Source of the DNA: Reticulitermes speratus
Taxonomy: Eukaryota > Arthropoda > Insecta > Blattodea > Rhinotermitidae
Direction: 5' to 3'
DNA: 64,000 bases
NCBI GenBank assembly: GCA_021186555.1
Contig: JAJKFL010000042.1
Location: forward strand, 19,320,521-19,384,520
Made by a program: the position numbers and the translations under genes. Below the pieces are notes generated by a model. The model had not been told where the DNA came from. It did not search any database and saw only the letters and a program-made list of their open reading frames with translations. Position 1 is the first letter of the stretch. Each line of letters opens with the position of its first letter. Of the stretch, positions 46,961 through 58,897 are shown one piece after another.

Positions 46961-47260
46961 CCGTTGTTATACCATTGTCATACCATTGTTACACGATTAT
47001 TACACGACTGATAAACGACTGATGCACGACTGTTACACGATTGTTACACGATTGTTATACGATTGTTATATGATTTTTATATATTATACAATTTTTACAC
47101 GATTGTTAAACCGTTGTTATACCATTGTCATACCATTGTTACAGGATTGTTACACGACTGATACACGACTGATACACGACTGTTACACGATTGTTACACG
47201 ATTGTTATACGATTGTTATATGATTGTTATATATTATACGATTTTTACACGATTGTTACA
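46961..47260 (+). repeat. Segmental tandem duplication in the array, period 150 bp
   Basis: CCGTTGTTATACCATTGTCA starts copies at 46961 and 47111. The rare CGACTGATA units recur at 47005 and 47155. The order of variants is conserved between copies. Confidence 0.85.
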
Positions 47261-48710
47261 CGATTGTTATACCATTGTTATACCATTGTTAAACGATTGT
47301 TACACGATTGTTATACGATTGTTACACGATTGTTATAACGATTGTTATATGATTGTTACATGATTGTTATATGATTGTTACATGATTGTTACACGATTGT
47401 TACAACGATTTTTACACGATTGTTATAACGATTGTTATACGATCGTTACACGTTTCTTACACGATTGTTATATGATTGTTGTACGTTACACGATTTTTAC
47501 ACGATTGTTATACGGTCGTTATATGATTGTTATATGATTGTTATATAATTGTTATACGATTGTTACACGATTGTTATACGATTGTTATACGATTGTTACA
47601 TGATTGTTATACGATTGTTATACGATTGTTATATGATTGTTATAGGATTGTTATTGTTATACGATTGTTACACGATTGTTATACGATTGTTACAAGACTG
47701 TTATAACGACTTTTATACCATTGTTTCACGATTGTTATACGATTATTATATGATTGTTATATTATTGTTATATGTTGCACGATTGTTACACGATTGTTAC
47801 ACGATTGTTATACGATTGTTATACAATTCATTGTTACACGATTGTTACACGATTGTTACACGATTTTTATACCATTGTTACACGATTGTTACACGATTGT
47901 TATACGATTGATTGTTATATGTTTCACGATTGTTACACGATTGTTATACGATTGTTACACGATTGTTACACGATTGTTATACGACCGTTATATGTTTGTT
48001 ACACGATTGTTACACGATTGTTACACAACGATTTTTATTTGACTGTTATATGTTATACGATTGTTACACGATTGTTACACGATTGTTACACGGTTGTTAT
48101 ACGATTGTTATATGTAATACGATTGTTACACGATTGTTTTTTACGATTGTTATACCATTGTTTTCCCATTGTTACACGTTTGTTACGATTGTTACACCAT
48201 TGTTACACCATTGTTACACCATTCTTACACCATTGTTACACCATTGTTACACCATTGTTACACCATTGTTACACGATTGTTACACCATTGTTACACCATT
48301 TTTACATGATTGTTACACGATTGTTATACGATTGTTATACGATTGTTATACGATTTTTATACGATTGTTACACGATTGTTATATGATTGTTATATGACTG
48401 TTACACGATTGTTATACGATTGTTATATCATTGTTATAACATTGTTATATCATTGTTATATGTTACAACGATTGTTATAGCATTGTTATACCATTGTTGC
48501 ACGATTGTTACACGATTGTTACACGATTGTTATACGATTGTTATATTTTACACGATTGTTACACGATTGTTACACGATTGTTATACCATTGTTACCCTAT
48601 TGTTACACGATTGTTATACCATTGTTACACGATTATTACACGATTGTTACAAGATTGGTATATCATTGTTATAACATTGTTATATCATTGTTATGTGTTA
48701 CACGATTTAT

Positions 48711-49300
48711 ATAACATTGTTATACGATTGTTGTTTGTTACACGATTGTTACACGATTGTTATACGATTGTTACACGATTGTTATACGATTGTTACACGG
48801 TTGTTACACGATTGTTATACGATTGTTATACCATTGTTACACGATTGTTGCACGATTGTTACACGATTGTTATACCATTGTTACACGATTGTTACACGAT
48901 TGTTACACGATTGTTACACGATTGTTATAAGATTTTTACACGATTGTTACACGACTGCAATACGAAAGTTATACGACTGTTACACGATTGCTACACGATT
49001 GTTACACGATTGTTATAACATTGTTATACGATTGTTGTTTGTTACACGATTGTTACACGATTGTTATACGATTGTTACACGATTGTTATACGATTGTTAC
49101 ACGGTTGTTACACGATTGTTATACGATTGTTATACCATTGTTACACGATTGTTGCACGATTGTTACACGATTGTTATACCATTGTTACACGATTGTTACA
49201 CGATTGTTACACGATTGTTATAAAGATTGTTACACGATTGTTACACGACTGCAATACGAAAGTTATACGACTGTTACACGATCGCTACACGATTGTTACA
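48711..49300 (+). repeat. Segmental tandem duplication in the array, period about 300 bp
   Basis: ACGATTGTTGTTTGTTACAC occurs in both copies, about 304 bp apart (near 48725 and 49029). The rare CGACTGCAATACGAAAG string recurs 294 bp apart (48952 and 49246), so the copies differ by about one unit. Variant order is otherwise nearly identical. Confidence 0.9.
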
Positions 49301-49895
49301 CGATTGTTATACGATTGTTATAACGATTGTTTATACGATTGTTATATGATATACGATTGTTACAACGATTGTTACACGATTGTTATACGATTGTTACACG
49401 ATTGTTATACGATTGTTACACGATTGTTACACGATTGTTACAACGATTGTTATACGATTGTTATTCGATTGTTATATTTATGCGATTGTTTCACTATTGT
49501 TATACCATTGTTACACGATTGTTACACGATATTTACACCATTGTTACACCATTGTTACACGATTGTTACACCATTGTTATACGATTGTTACACGATTGTT
49601 ATGCGATTGTTACACGATTGTTACACGATTGTTATATGATTGTTATATGATTGTTACAAGATTGTTATAACGATTGTAATACGATTGTTACATGATTGTT
49701 ATACGATTGTTATACGATTGTTATATGATTGTGATATGTTATACGATTGTTGCACGACTGTTATGCTATTGTTATACGATTGTTACACGATTGTTACACG
49801 ATTGTTACACGATTGTTACACGATTGTTATACGATTGTTATACGATTGTTATATGATTTTTACATGATTGTTACACGATTGTTATACGATTGTTA

Positions 49896-49955
49896 TATAC
49901 GCTGTTTATGTACATACAAGAATGTTGATCCTTGTATGTACAAAAACAGTGTATA
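49896..49955. repeat. Hairpin at the right edge of the satellite
   Basis: Arms at 49896-49920 and 49931-49955 are inverted copies of 25 bp with two mismatches around a 10-nt loop. The left arm begins where the last recognisable 11-bp unit ends. Confidence 0.9.
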
Positions 49956-50985
49956 TTATTTTTATTTATAATATCAAAAATTAAAGTACACCCTGTTTAT
50001 GTAACGTGTGATGTTTAAGCTGACAAATGTTTACTGGAAACGGACTCATGAAATATTCTGTTTCCCATTCCTAACCATTGTTACGCCACAATTTTATTTA
50101 TCGATGAGTTTTTAAGTCAATAATGTTATACATTGTCCAAGTTACAAACGAACTGAGAGACAGAAACGATATTTATCCTGTTGAGTTTGGGGATTCTCAC
50201 TGTACATATCAATCTTTGTATATAGTTTAATTAGACAGAGTGCAGTCGTATTTAACTTGAAATAAGTATACGCTCGTAATGCAACAGTAACTGTAATAGC
50301 TGCGTAGTTAGGAGTTTTGTGCAACCCTGATATAGATCCACAACATATCCTTTTACATTGTGTTAAAGAATGACCCTAATATGTATTTTGTACATATTTC
50401 ACCACTTTGATAGGTCGGATGCAATCATCTACGGCTATAAAGTGTCCATATTTGTGTACAATACGTGCATACTGATAAGAAACAACTGTTTACCTATGTT
50501 TCGTTTCATAACAGCAGTTGTACTTTTTCTCCTCTTCAGCCACTTTAACATGAAACAGTTATGCATTTTCTTTGTGAACCATCATTCACCTCTCTCTTTT
50601 TGCCCCTTCCACATGACGTAATAATAATAATTAATATTCTTGCGGCCAGTATATTAAGTTGTTAATTGTGTGGCGATAGGATGAAATATCAGTACGCATT
50701 ATGTTAATTTTTATTCAAAGATGACTGTCTGTTCGAAGCGTGTATTGAAACCTAAATACGACTGTCTGAATTGTGTATGCAGAGCTAAATATCTGTCTTT
50801 CTATACTCTACAGGATTAGAACAATTAAATATATTTCCTTTCAAACATCCTTTTTATGAGTATGTTTGTGTGCCTTACGTGAGACCAGTTTCATCAGCTT
50901 GATGCTCCGGCCGCTTTATCCCCTGGAACAGAGCTCCCTTTCCTGCTATTTATATTCTCTTTTCAAGCGACGCTGTGTAACGTAT
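49956..50985. other. Anonymous DNA right of the satellite
   Basis: No gene is recognised. A frame of 83 codons from 50370 is hydrophobic but without motif. Confidence 0.4.
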
Positions 50986-51105
50986 GTAAGTAAAGTAAAG
51001 TAAAGTTTTCCCTATAAGAGGCCATGAAGGCCCAAAGGGGGAGTAGAGGTATAGCTCTACTCATTCTTGACCCCGGCGCTAGTTGGGGGTGGGTGGTAAC
51101 GTATG
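50986..51105 (+). repeat. Dispersed repeat fragment (AGTAAAGTAAAG ... GAGGCCATGAAGGCCC)
   Basis: Starts with AAGTAAAGTAAAG and continues with AGAGGCCATGAAGGCCCA and a G-rich stretch. The phrase is one I recall from high-copy insect repeats. The class is not determined. Confidence 0.5.
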
Positions 51106-54100
51106 TAGTTAATGTAACATCGTTAAACATATATAATTCCTACATTTTTATCTTGTATGACTTACAGCTTTCTTCTGCGTGCTTGTGTTTTTCTAATTTG
51201 GCCGGGATCGTTGAAAGAGTGTGAAGGATTATAGCGGACATATTCAGGATTTCTTCTAACTGCGGGTTTTTACGTTTCTGGCGTATGTAATGTTTTAGCT
51301 AATCTGTTGTTACAAGATATGGTAGATGCAGTGCTATTTCCCATGATCAACATTTTGTATTTTTACATTATTACTTTCCGAAGTATGTGTACAGTACCCA
51401 ATATGACTGTTTTCTGTAGTTACTTGATGTGTTTTCAACGTATGTTGCTCAGGTATTTTCTGAATGATTTTGAGATTGTTCCAGTTGCTCCTCTTATTAC
51501 TCGTATCACTTCTGTTTTACATTCCACATGCGCTGTATTTCTATTGTAAGGTCTTTATATATTAAAATATTTAATGTTATTATTATTATTTTTTTTTTCT
51601 CCTTTCTTACAGGTGAGTAAGAATCGGATGATCATTCTGTGGCCGAGCTCGTCATTAAGCACAAGAGTAGCGTAAGTTCAAAAAGCGACCTAGTCAAATT
51701 AACAGGCTAATATAACATCACTAAGTTTTATGGTGTTGAATGTACCTAGAGAATAAAGTACGAGTGGCTTAACGACGGTGGGGCTTCATATTGTGTTCTT
51801 TTGGGTGTCGTCTTCTGGTCTTGCAGTTGAGTGCCAACGTTTAAGAGAGACGTACAGTCTCCATCTTCTATCCTGAAGAAACATGCTGGCTCTGCGGACT
51901 CTCCTTCCGTTAGTAACAACTTACCTGTGAGAAGCAAGTGTTTTAAACATTGCTGCTGGCCATCAAAAGCAAGTCCCGTCACCGGTTTACTGTAACAGAT
52001 AACGAGATGTTTGCTCTATCAAATACATCCGCCAGGTTTGATTCTCTGGTTGTTTTCACGAAGCACCCAACCGGTTCTCTAGGCTAACTGTTTGCTGCGC
52101 TGAATTTTATACGCTGTTGATGAGCCACATTTAGGACCTCTGTTTGAAAATGAATGTGCTGTATAACCTTACGTTTTTTCAGCTAATTTTTACTGTAACC
52201 TTATGAAAATATACTATTTAACGTGTTGAGAGTCCACGAATAAAACTTGAATATCTGTGGTCGGCTGTGTTCATAGTTTCGGAACGGTTGCCCTGAAGTC
52301 TTGTAATCGGATTTCGTCACGAAGTTCACATTTCTGTTTAACTTAACATTTCGAGTAAATGCACTACGTAAATTTGGTCTTCACTTCCACTTCAAAATGT
52401 TATCCGAAACCAAATAATGTCATTTCAGTGTTATGTTTTCTTTATCGCTTTTCATTGTAACCGCTGCACGTGTTTTGTTCTTGAATAAAACCAACGTGAA
52501 TTTTTGTTCTTGAATGTTACTACATAAATTACTTTTAATGTTTCCGTGGTAATGTTTCTTTCTGAAAAAGACTGCTCTGTTCTTTTTGTTCTTTAATGCG
52601 GCAACACCGATCTTTTAATTCCTTGGTATAGCTACAAATGTTTTATTTTGTTTTAACTACAGCAAAGTTTTGTCCCAGAAGCGCTGTTTTTTTTCTGAAA
52701 CATTGTAGTGGCTAATTGGCTGCTTCAGAATTTTATTTTGAATTATTCCCTAACGGAACATTTCTGTCTCCACATAACTTTACAGCCTCTACCTGACGCA
52801 AATGTCAAAGAGATTCCCACCTTAGAAGTAGGCTAACTTGGAGCATGTTACAAACTTGAAAGGTACATTTGATGAGCCAGAGAGAGTCTCCCCAACCTGC
52901 AACAGGTAAAGATATGTAGTTGGAAAGTTTTTGCTTTGCATGGGGGTTCTGTCGGGTTTTGACCACAGATTTACCAGACACCAGGAAAGACCGATGTCGA
53001 TAAATGGGTGGATGGAGTAATGGGTATGTGGCAGATTGTTTTGCGAGTCTCAGCATCGTCAGGCAACACACAGAATGTCCAGCGACGTTCCTTACATTCA
53101 TTTGAAGTTACTAGCTAATTTGCGGTCTGTTTATAAACTTTTACAGAAGATTTTTGATAGCTCTGAAGACATTCATGGCCTCAGGTAATTTGGATATCAT
53201 GTGAATCAGTGTGGTTTACAACCGGATTTACCCGACAAATTTCATTTTGCCTCCCGGAATGAATTCTAAACATATCTGTCCGTAGGTTTGGAGTTTGAAA
53301 CTGAGTTACCTAAAGGGCTTTAGCAAGTCTGTGTTAAGCAACCCGCTACCGGTTTTATCAGAATTAGTCGAATGTTTGTAGAGTTACGAGAGGGCAGACT
53401 AAAATTCCTAATGCTCATGTAAGAAGTGTACTGGGCATGCAAGGTAATTATTTATTTTTCAATTACTTCTTGTGTGACATTTTTATTTCCGACGATGTTT
53501 AGCGATATACGCACGTGATGCCCGCCCGCAGAACCGCAATTTGGTTTGCACGTGAATTGTCCGATATTGTTTTTCGATTTTAATCGAGAATGGTGCTGTC
53601 CAGCAACCTTCAGTGAATGTCTTCCATATCGAATTCTAAAACATCTACCCAGCCGTTTAGACTTCAGTTTAGATTTCACTGCCAAGTTACAGACAGACCG
53701 ACAGACAATATCTCCACATAAGGCTTTTATTTATACTTTGTATGGTACGTCTAAAATGCATGTCAAACGCAGAAGTTTTATAAAGACGTATTTTCAACTC
53801 TAAATAGTATATCAACACATCATGATCTATGTTTATATAGGTACTTTGTGTACGTATTTGGCAGCATCACACCCTTAACCATATTCATATTTATTTTGTT
53901 CGCCCTATACTACAAACAGTAACACGAGGTAAAACTCTGCTATAGTTGATGTCCAAAAACGGAAATATAATTAATTTATAAGCCATTTTTAACGAATTAT
54001 GCTTATATAATTAAAATGAAAGTATCATTTAATTACGTGTGTTAGTAAACATGTGGAGGTATTCCAAGCTTTAGTGGTAAATATGACTCACAAGGAAGGA

Positions 54101-55599
54101 ACTGTATGTAAAGCATATATTTTAATGATTTGTTTCATATATGACATAAAATCGTGTCACATGATTGCTTATAATACGTTGTGGGATTTACCTAAATCTT
54201 TTATAAGAATTTATTTTTAATCACAATTATTTGCTAACTAGTAAATTTAGTTTAACATTTCGACACTTGTTACACGAGACCTGAACCAGAAAATGTGGAG
54301 ATGTCTTGAAATTATCTAAAGGTCCAAATTTTACCAATACTTAAATTTTTGACATGTACTTTGATAGTTGGAGAAGTATGGGCATTTTGTAACGGAATGT
54401 GAACACAGGGAGAAACTGAACTGAAAGCTTTCTTTAAGATGTTTACTTACTGCATCAAGGATAGTGCAGTTTGTTTATTTAAGTCTCTCAGTGCCTTTAT
54501 GTCAGTGCACGGGCAACGAAAACGGACACGAAAATACCTGAAATATCAAATTAACGTACAATTATATTTACGTAAACTGAAAAGTAATTAATAATTTTTT
54601 GTATTTATAATACGGAATTTACATTTTTTAAGCAAAGTTGGAATTCTCTTTAATGTGGGTCATTAATTTTACTTTGCATTGTTAGAATTTGTTTAATAAC
54701 AGCGTGGAACTTATACGATATTGAGGGACTTTTTCAAAAAATTCTTGCCTCACCATTCAACTAAAGTTTAAATTCTTCCGGTGACGGTTATTCGGGCATA
54801 AATGTGTCACAACGCGTATCAGACACAGAGCACGATGGAGGTGGGTGACGATACAGCAGAAAATGTGTCATTTTTTTGGGTGTGAAGTATGTTAGAAGCT
54901 AGAAGTGGATGGGGTGTGCTTAGGGTGTTTCTTGCCAGAATATGTTCCCACCTCTCTAAACTCACCACCCTCTTCCCAAACGAATCTTTGGCGCTGTTCA
55001 GTATTTAGAGTGGAATTTTCGGGAGGGGATAATAAAGAAAGAAACATGCAAACTCATTCCTTACCTCCAAGAATATTTTCATATGTGCCGGAAAGTTTAT
55101 AAACCCTCAAAACCCGCAACAGGGAGACGGTTTATAGATATGAGTAGGAATTAAATTGTTGCTGCAGGTAGGGTGAGCCACTGTGCTATCCGCTTTGTGG
55201 CATTCGAACACGCAGCTCAACAGACCAAAATCTTTGTTGACAGTTCGATGGTCTCCCTCGTTTCGTAACCCTATTCCCCCTCGCAAAACCTAACGAAACA
55301 TTGAACGATTTGCAGCACATCCTCTCCCTAGTCATGAGATCCTTTCCCCATCCTACTCTTTGGTCTATGTACCGAAATCTTTTATTGAATGTGCTGGTTT
55401 TGGAAGCTGTTCTAAATCTGCGTACTGCTCTAAGACATCCAGAGCAGGCCCTCAGGGTTCATGTAATGTGAGGTGTGTCATACACGTAAATTCTCCAAAC
55501 AAGTTGCGTATACAATATAGAGACTGGGCTACGGGATGGACGCCTGTGGAACTGTGGCTGCATTACCGAGAGGGGCAAGAAATTTGTTTTCTTTGAAAC
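51106..55599. other. Anonymous DNA, 4.5 kb
   Basis: No gene is recognised. It holds an ATT run followed by T9-10 near 51570-51600 and a short GACAGACCGACAGAC phrase near 53688, like the repeat at 2320-2410. Open frames up to 98 codons show no motif. Confidence 0.45.
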
Positions 55600-55780
55600 A
55601 TCAGGACAGACTGCGCGGAGCAGCCTGCCTCCTAATTAATCTGTACCGGCGGCTCTGCCCTGGAAATGAAGGTATGCGGCATGAAGCTAACCACTCACAG
55701 CTTCGAGGTTTAAAAAGTTGGAACTACAACTCCATTGTCCCATGTGCGTTTATGGTGCCCACAGTGGCATTTCGAGCAGT
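55600..55780 (+). repeat. Dispersed repeat fragment (RHEANHS type)
   Basis: The plus strand reads LCPGNEGMRHEANHS then LKSWNY and CAFMV, matching phrases (READHSPPTSAEVK, YTSTPPYVFM) that I recall from abundant cockroach and termite repeat translations. It is probably the UTR of a LINE or a SINE body. Limits approximate. Confidence 0.4.
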
Positions 55781-58700
55781 TCTACAGATACGTACCGAGC
55801 ACTTCGACTGTATGTTGTTAGAAGCGGAAACTGCTGTAGGTGTGTTTCACGATCTTTATTCCCACCTCACAGACATTATCTGTGTGGCCCTTTTACCAGC
55901 CCCATTAAAGGACTCTGATCTCTGGATCCTGTAGATCTATTGTCGTAGGGTTTGGCGGATATCTATATACAGCTCGTGTGTGACCTGTGCGTAACTTGGA
56001 GTCTTATATGTAAGTTTACAATTTTGACGTTATTCGTTAATTTTATCACTTGTTTGTTTTTGTAGTCGTCAGCTTACCCTCCTCTAAATCCGCACACACA
56101 CACCACGTTAATTAGCACATGTCTAGAGGAACAGACTGAATGCTGTTTTAAGATTATAACCTTGCTTCGATTTGACGCTCTGTAGGTTGATCAGAGACCG
56201 TCTCTACGAAGTGACGTGCTGCTGCCATCTTCAGGATGGATGTGTAATTTACTACTGAGAATGTAGAAGCAGTATGTGTCTACGAAACCTTGTTACATGC
56301 TCACTAAACTAAACTTAATATCTTAATATTCATTGCTGTGCCAGTCTCAAGGTTCCTCACGTGTAAAATAAAAATAATAAGAGGAAGAAGAAGAATAATA
56401 CCTTAGCACTGCTGTTGCTGCTGCTGCAAAAATGGGCCCATTTTGGGGTCGTTTTCACTCCATAAAATTTGTTCCCACCAGCTTTTCTTCGGTCTTCTAC
56501 TTTCATGTAGTCCTCTCTGTATGCCAAACACTCCCAAATATGATACGGGTAAAACTGAACCCTCTCAGATAACCCCACTTGCACAGCAAATATACGGTAA
56601 TTCTTCGCAGTCGATAGTCTATCTAAAACTTGTATCAGGTAATTTTTTCGGCTGTCATTAGGACGCAATATCGAAAATTTTATCTCCTAATGTCTGAAAT
56701 TAAGAAAAATTCGTTTCATGGAAATCTGTGGAGATTTTTATATTTAAACCACCTTGTTTGTTAATCTTTAGGGAACTGAAATGAGTAATTATTTTACCTT
56801 ACGATGCTATTAATATCAATATTAATATCATATCCTTACAGTCATCAACAATTTGTGTATTAAATTTTGATGGGAAAAAGTTTATAAGATTTGTATGTAA
56901 TACTCAGCAAGCAAGTGATACGAAGATGAGCTCTGATGATCAATGTATTGAACAAGTGAGAAAAACCTGGTCTGTGTTTACAAAGTGATAAGATTGTGAA
57001 CTGGAAGTATGATGTAGGACATTAAAAATTACGTGCAATGTGTTTCACAGTTAAATAGTAGATAACTGGTCTGACAGCATGGTCGGCTTGTATAGCTCCG
57101 TCGGTATAGAGACAGGAGAAAGCGATGAACTGTGGCTTTATTCCTGGCAGAAACAAGATAGTTGACCCTTCTCACAAAGGGTCTGCGACCACACAATCCA
57201 CCTCCAATACTCGTACGAAGGCCAATCACTTAATATTTAGAGAAGTCGTCCGAACTTATTGTGAGAGTCATACAGAAAACAAAAATACACTTTGTAGTTA
57301 AAATTATGAGTTTTCTAATATTAGAATGGTTGCATTTAGTATTTCTCTGTTGAAACTCTTTGTGCCTCAGCAGGTACAGTCTATCTCGCGTTACATTAAC
57401 TCGCGTTTTGTTATATTCTTTTCATGTCTGGGTTACTTTCACTACCCTTGTAAGTTCGTATATAAAGTATCCCTCCAATTTTTCTCTTGCCCATATTATG
57501 ATGGAACTTCTATCTTTCTTTTACAGGATACATATTTTGCATGTATATTATATACTTATTGCTGCCGCTCCCAGAGCGAAGCTAGTATCTGGATGCAATA
57601 GCGGGGACTACGCTTTTTCGGAGCATCAAGGGAAATACACTTTATCATATGAAATTTAAGCCTAGTTTTTTTTTGTAAAGGATAGGGTCACGGTAGAAAT
57701 TTTAACGAAAGAGTTTCAAATCTTATTTTAACAACACTTTGGAGTTTGAACGTAAAAGCCCCCGTAATTTATTCAAGCCCCCTTTAAAAGACAAGGTAAA
57801 CTACCTATTTCCAACGCTCTTTTATAGTGCTTCCACCCTTATGGAAAATGCTGTTTAGAAAATAAAAATACGTATTATGTACCCACGCAGAAATATCGTT
57901 ATACGTGATGCTGCTTGTAATCGTCGTCTCTTGTAAAAACATTTATTCTTAGGGGTTTGAACTTTGCAATAATGTATTTTGTGGCATTTATTAGGAATGT
58001 GAGGATGATGTGAAAGATGTACATGAACGAATGGGAGTCATGAATGGAATGGGATAGAAACAACAAATGTTAGATTATCATGCCCCCGTCGGTATTAAAA
58101 CGTCTAACGAATAATAAGTCATTGTTAGTTTCAACATGTCATCTTTACGCGCTAAGGTATTTCGCCAGGAGTATACTAAGTATATAACTTCAGTACTTGA
58201 CACTTGTTCTCAGTCATCACAATGATGTACGAAATACATAATATTTACCTTATATTTCCCTTAGGCAATACTTTTATACATTGATATACATTTCTATGTA
58301 TTCACTATTGTAAAAGGGGGAGATCTTCCACTTATTATACGTACGGAGTTTTCTAATTTATAGTTTCTGTATGGCGTGATGATGGCTTATAGAGCCGAAA
58401 ATGGCAGCCTAAATATTAATTAAAAGCGAAGTGTTGTTTAAGACTGTATGATTGATAAGAGAAAATGTACTTTTATACATAATGGGGTTGCTCAACAGTT
58501 ATTCATGATATAAGCTATAAACTAGGTATCAGTTGAGGCATGTTTACATATGAGTGTCAAACATTTTTATGGAATAACAAAATGGGAGTTTTACAGTCGT
58601 AGTTGTAAGATTATTAAATGTAACTTACAGAAATACTCCAAGCTACGTACTAATTAGTGTCTCGAATATTAAAGGCGGATCATAAGTTCTCCACTTTACC

Positions 58701-58846
58701 CACCAGTGGTGTGGGCCTGCTCTACTGCCGAAGTGATGATGATTATCCACTCTGAAAATTCTTGCTAGTTGTTTTATTTCACAGTGACGTCTCCACATAG
58801 AGGGAAGTTAGCCAAATAGTTTCTGTTATGACGGTTTCCTTATAAC

Positions 58847-58847
<1 letters not shown>
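55781..58847. other. Anonymous AT-rich DNA
   Basis: No gene is recognised. Frames up to ~100 codons on both strands have no motif. Confidence 0.45.
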
Positions 58848-58883
<36 letters not shown>

Positions 58884-58897
58884 GTTATTATTATTAC
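58848..58897. repeat. (ATT)n microsatellite
   Basis: About 16 units with one GTT interruption. Confidence 0.95.

Larger units (their letters stand above)
41519..48690 (+). repeat. Higher-order marker block within the array (about 13 copies)
   Basis: A composite of two to three TATATCATTGT units followed by TATATGTTACACG or TATATATTACACG and then a TTATACCATTGTTACACG stretch recurs near 41519, 41918, 42477, 42805, 43077, 43859, 44610, 44965, 45400, 45708, 46001, 48423 and 48659. Spacing is irregular (about 240 to 780 bp, with one 2.4-kb gap), so the higher-order repeat is disordered and not a strict multimer. Confidence 0.8.
41382..49899 (+). repeat. 11-bp minisatellite array, about 8.5 kb
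   Basis: Uninterrupted tandem array, roughly 770 units of consensus ACGATTGTTAY. Common variants are ACCATTGTTAC (C for G), ATGATTGTTAT (CpG lost), 12-bp units with an extra A (TTATAACGATTG) and rare truncated units. Runs of one variant are interspersed, and composite blocks recur (see the higher-order entries). The plus-strand unit has no stop codon in any frame, so many false open frames of an 11-residue repeat (HDCYTIVTRLL) appear. The minus strand has TAA in every unit. No other element interrupts the array. I know no named satellite with this unit. Confidence 0.97.

Noticed and set aside
41382-49899. Dozens of open frames of 60-210 codons with a repeating HDCYTIVTRLL peptide
   Set aside because: They are a by-product of a stop-free 11-bp repeat. 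All three plus frames give the same peptide, none has a stable start or end, and adjacent frames overlap. Not annotated as genes.
41382-49899. CRISPR-like array
   Set aside because: Units are 11 bp, directly adjacent, with no spacers, and the context is eukaryotic.
55536-55934. 132-codon open frame as a host exon
   Set aside because: Part of it matches a dispersed-repeat translation (RHEANHS type), so it is repeat-derived.
56357-56668. 103-codon minus-strand frame
   Set aside because: It ends in a low-complexity run from a purine-rich simple repeat and has no motif.
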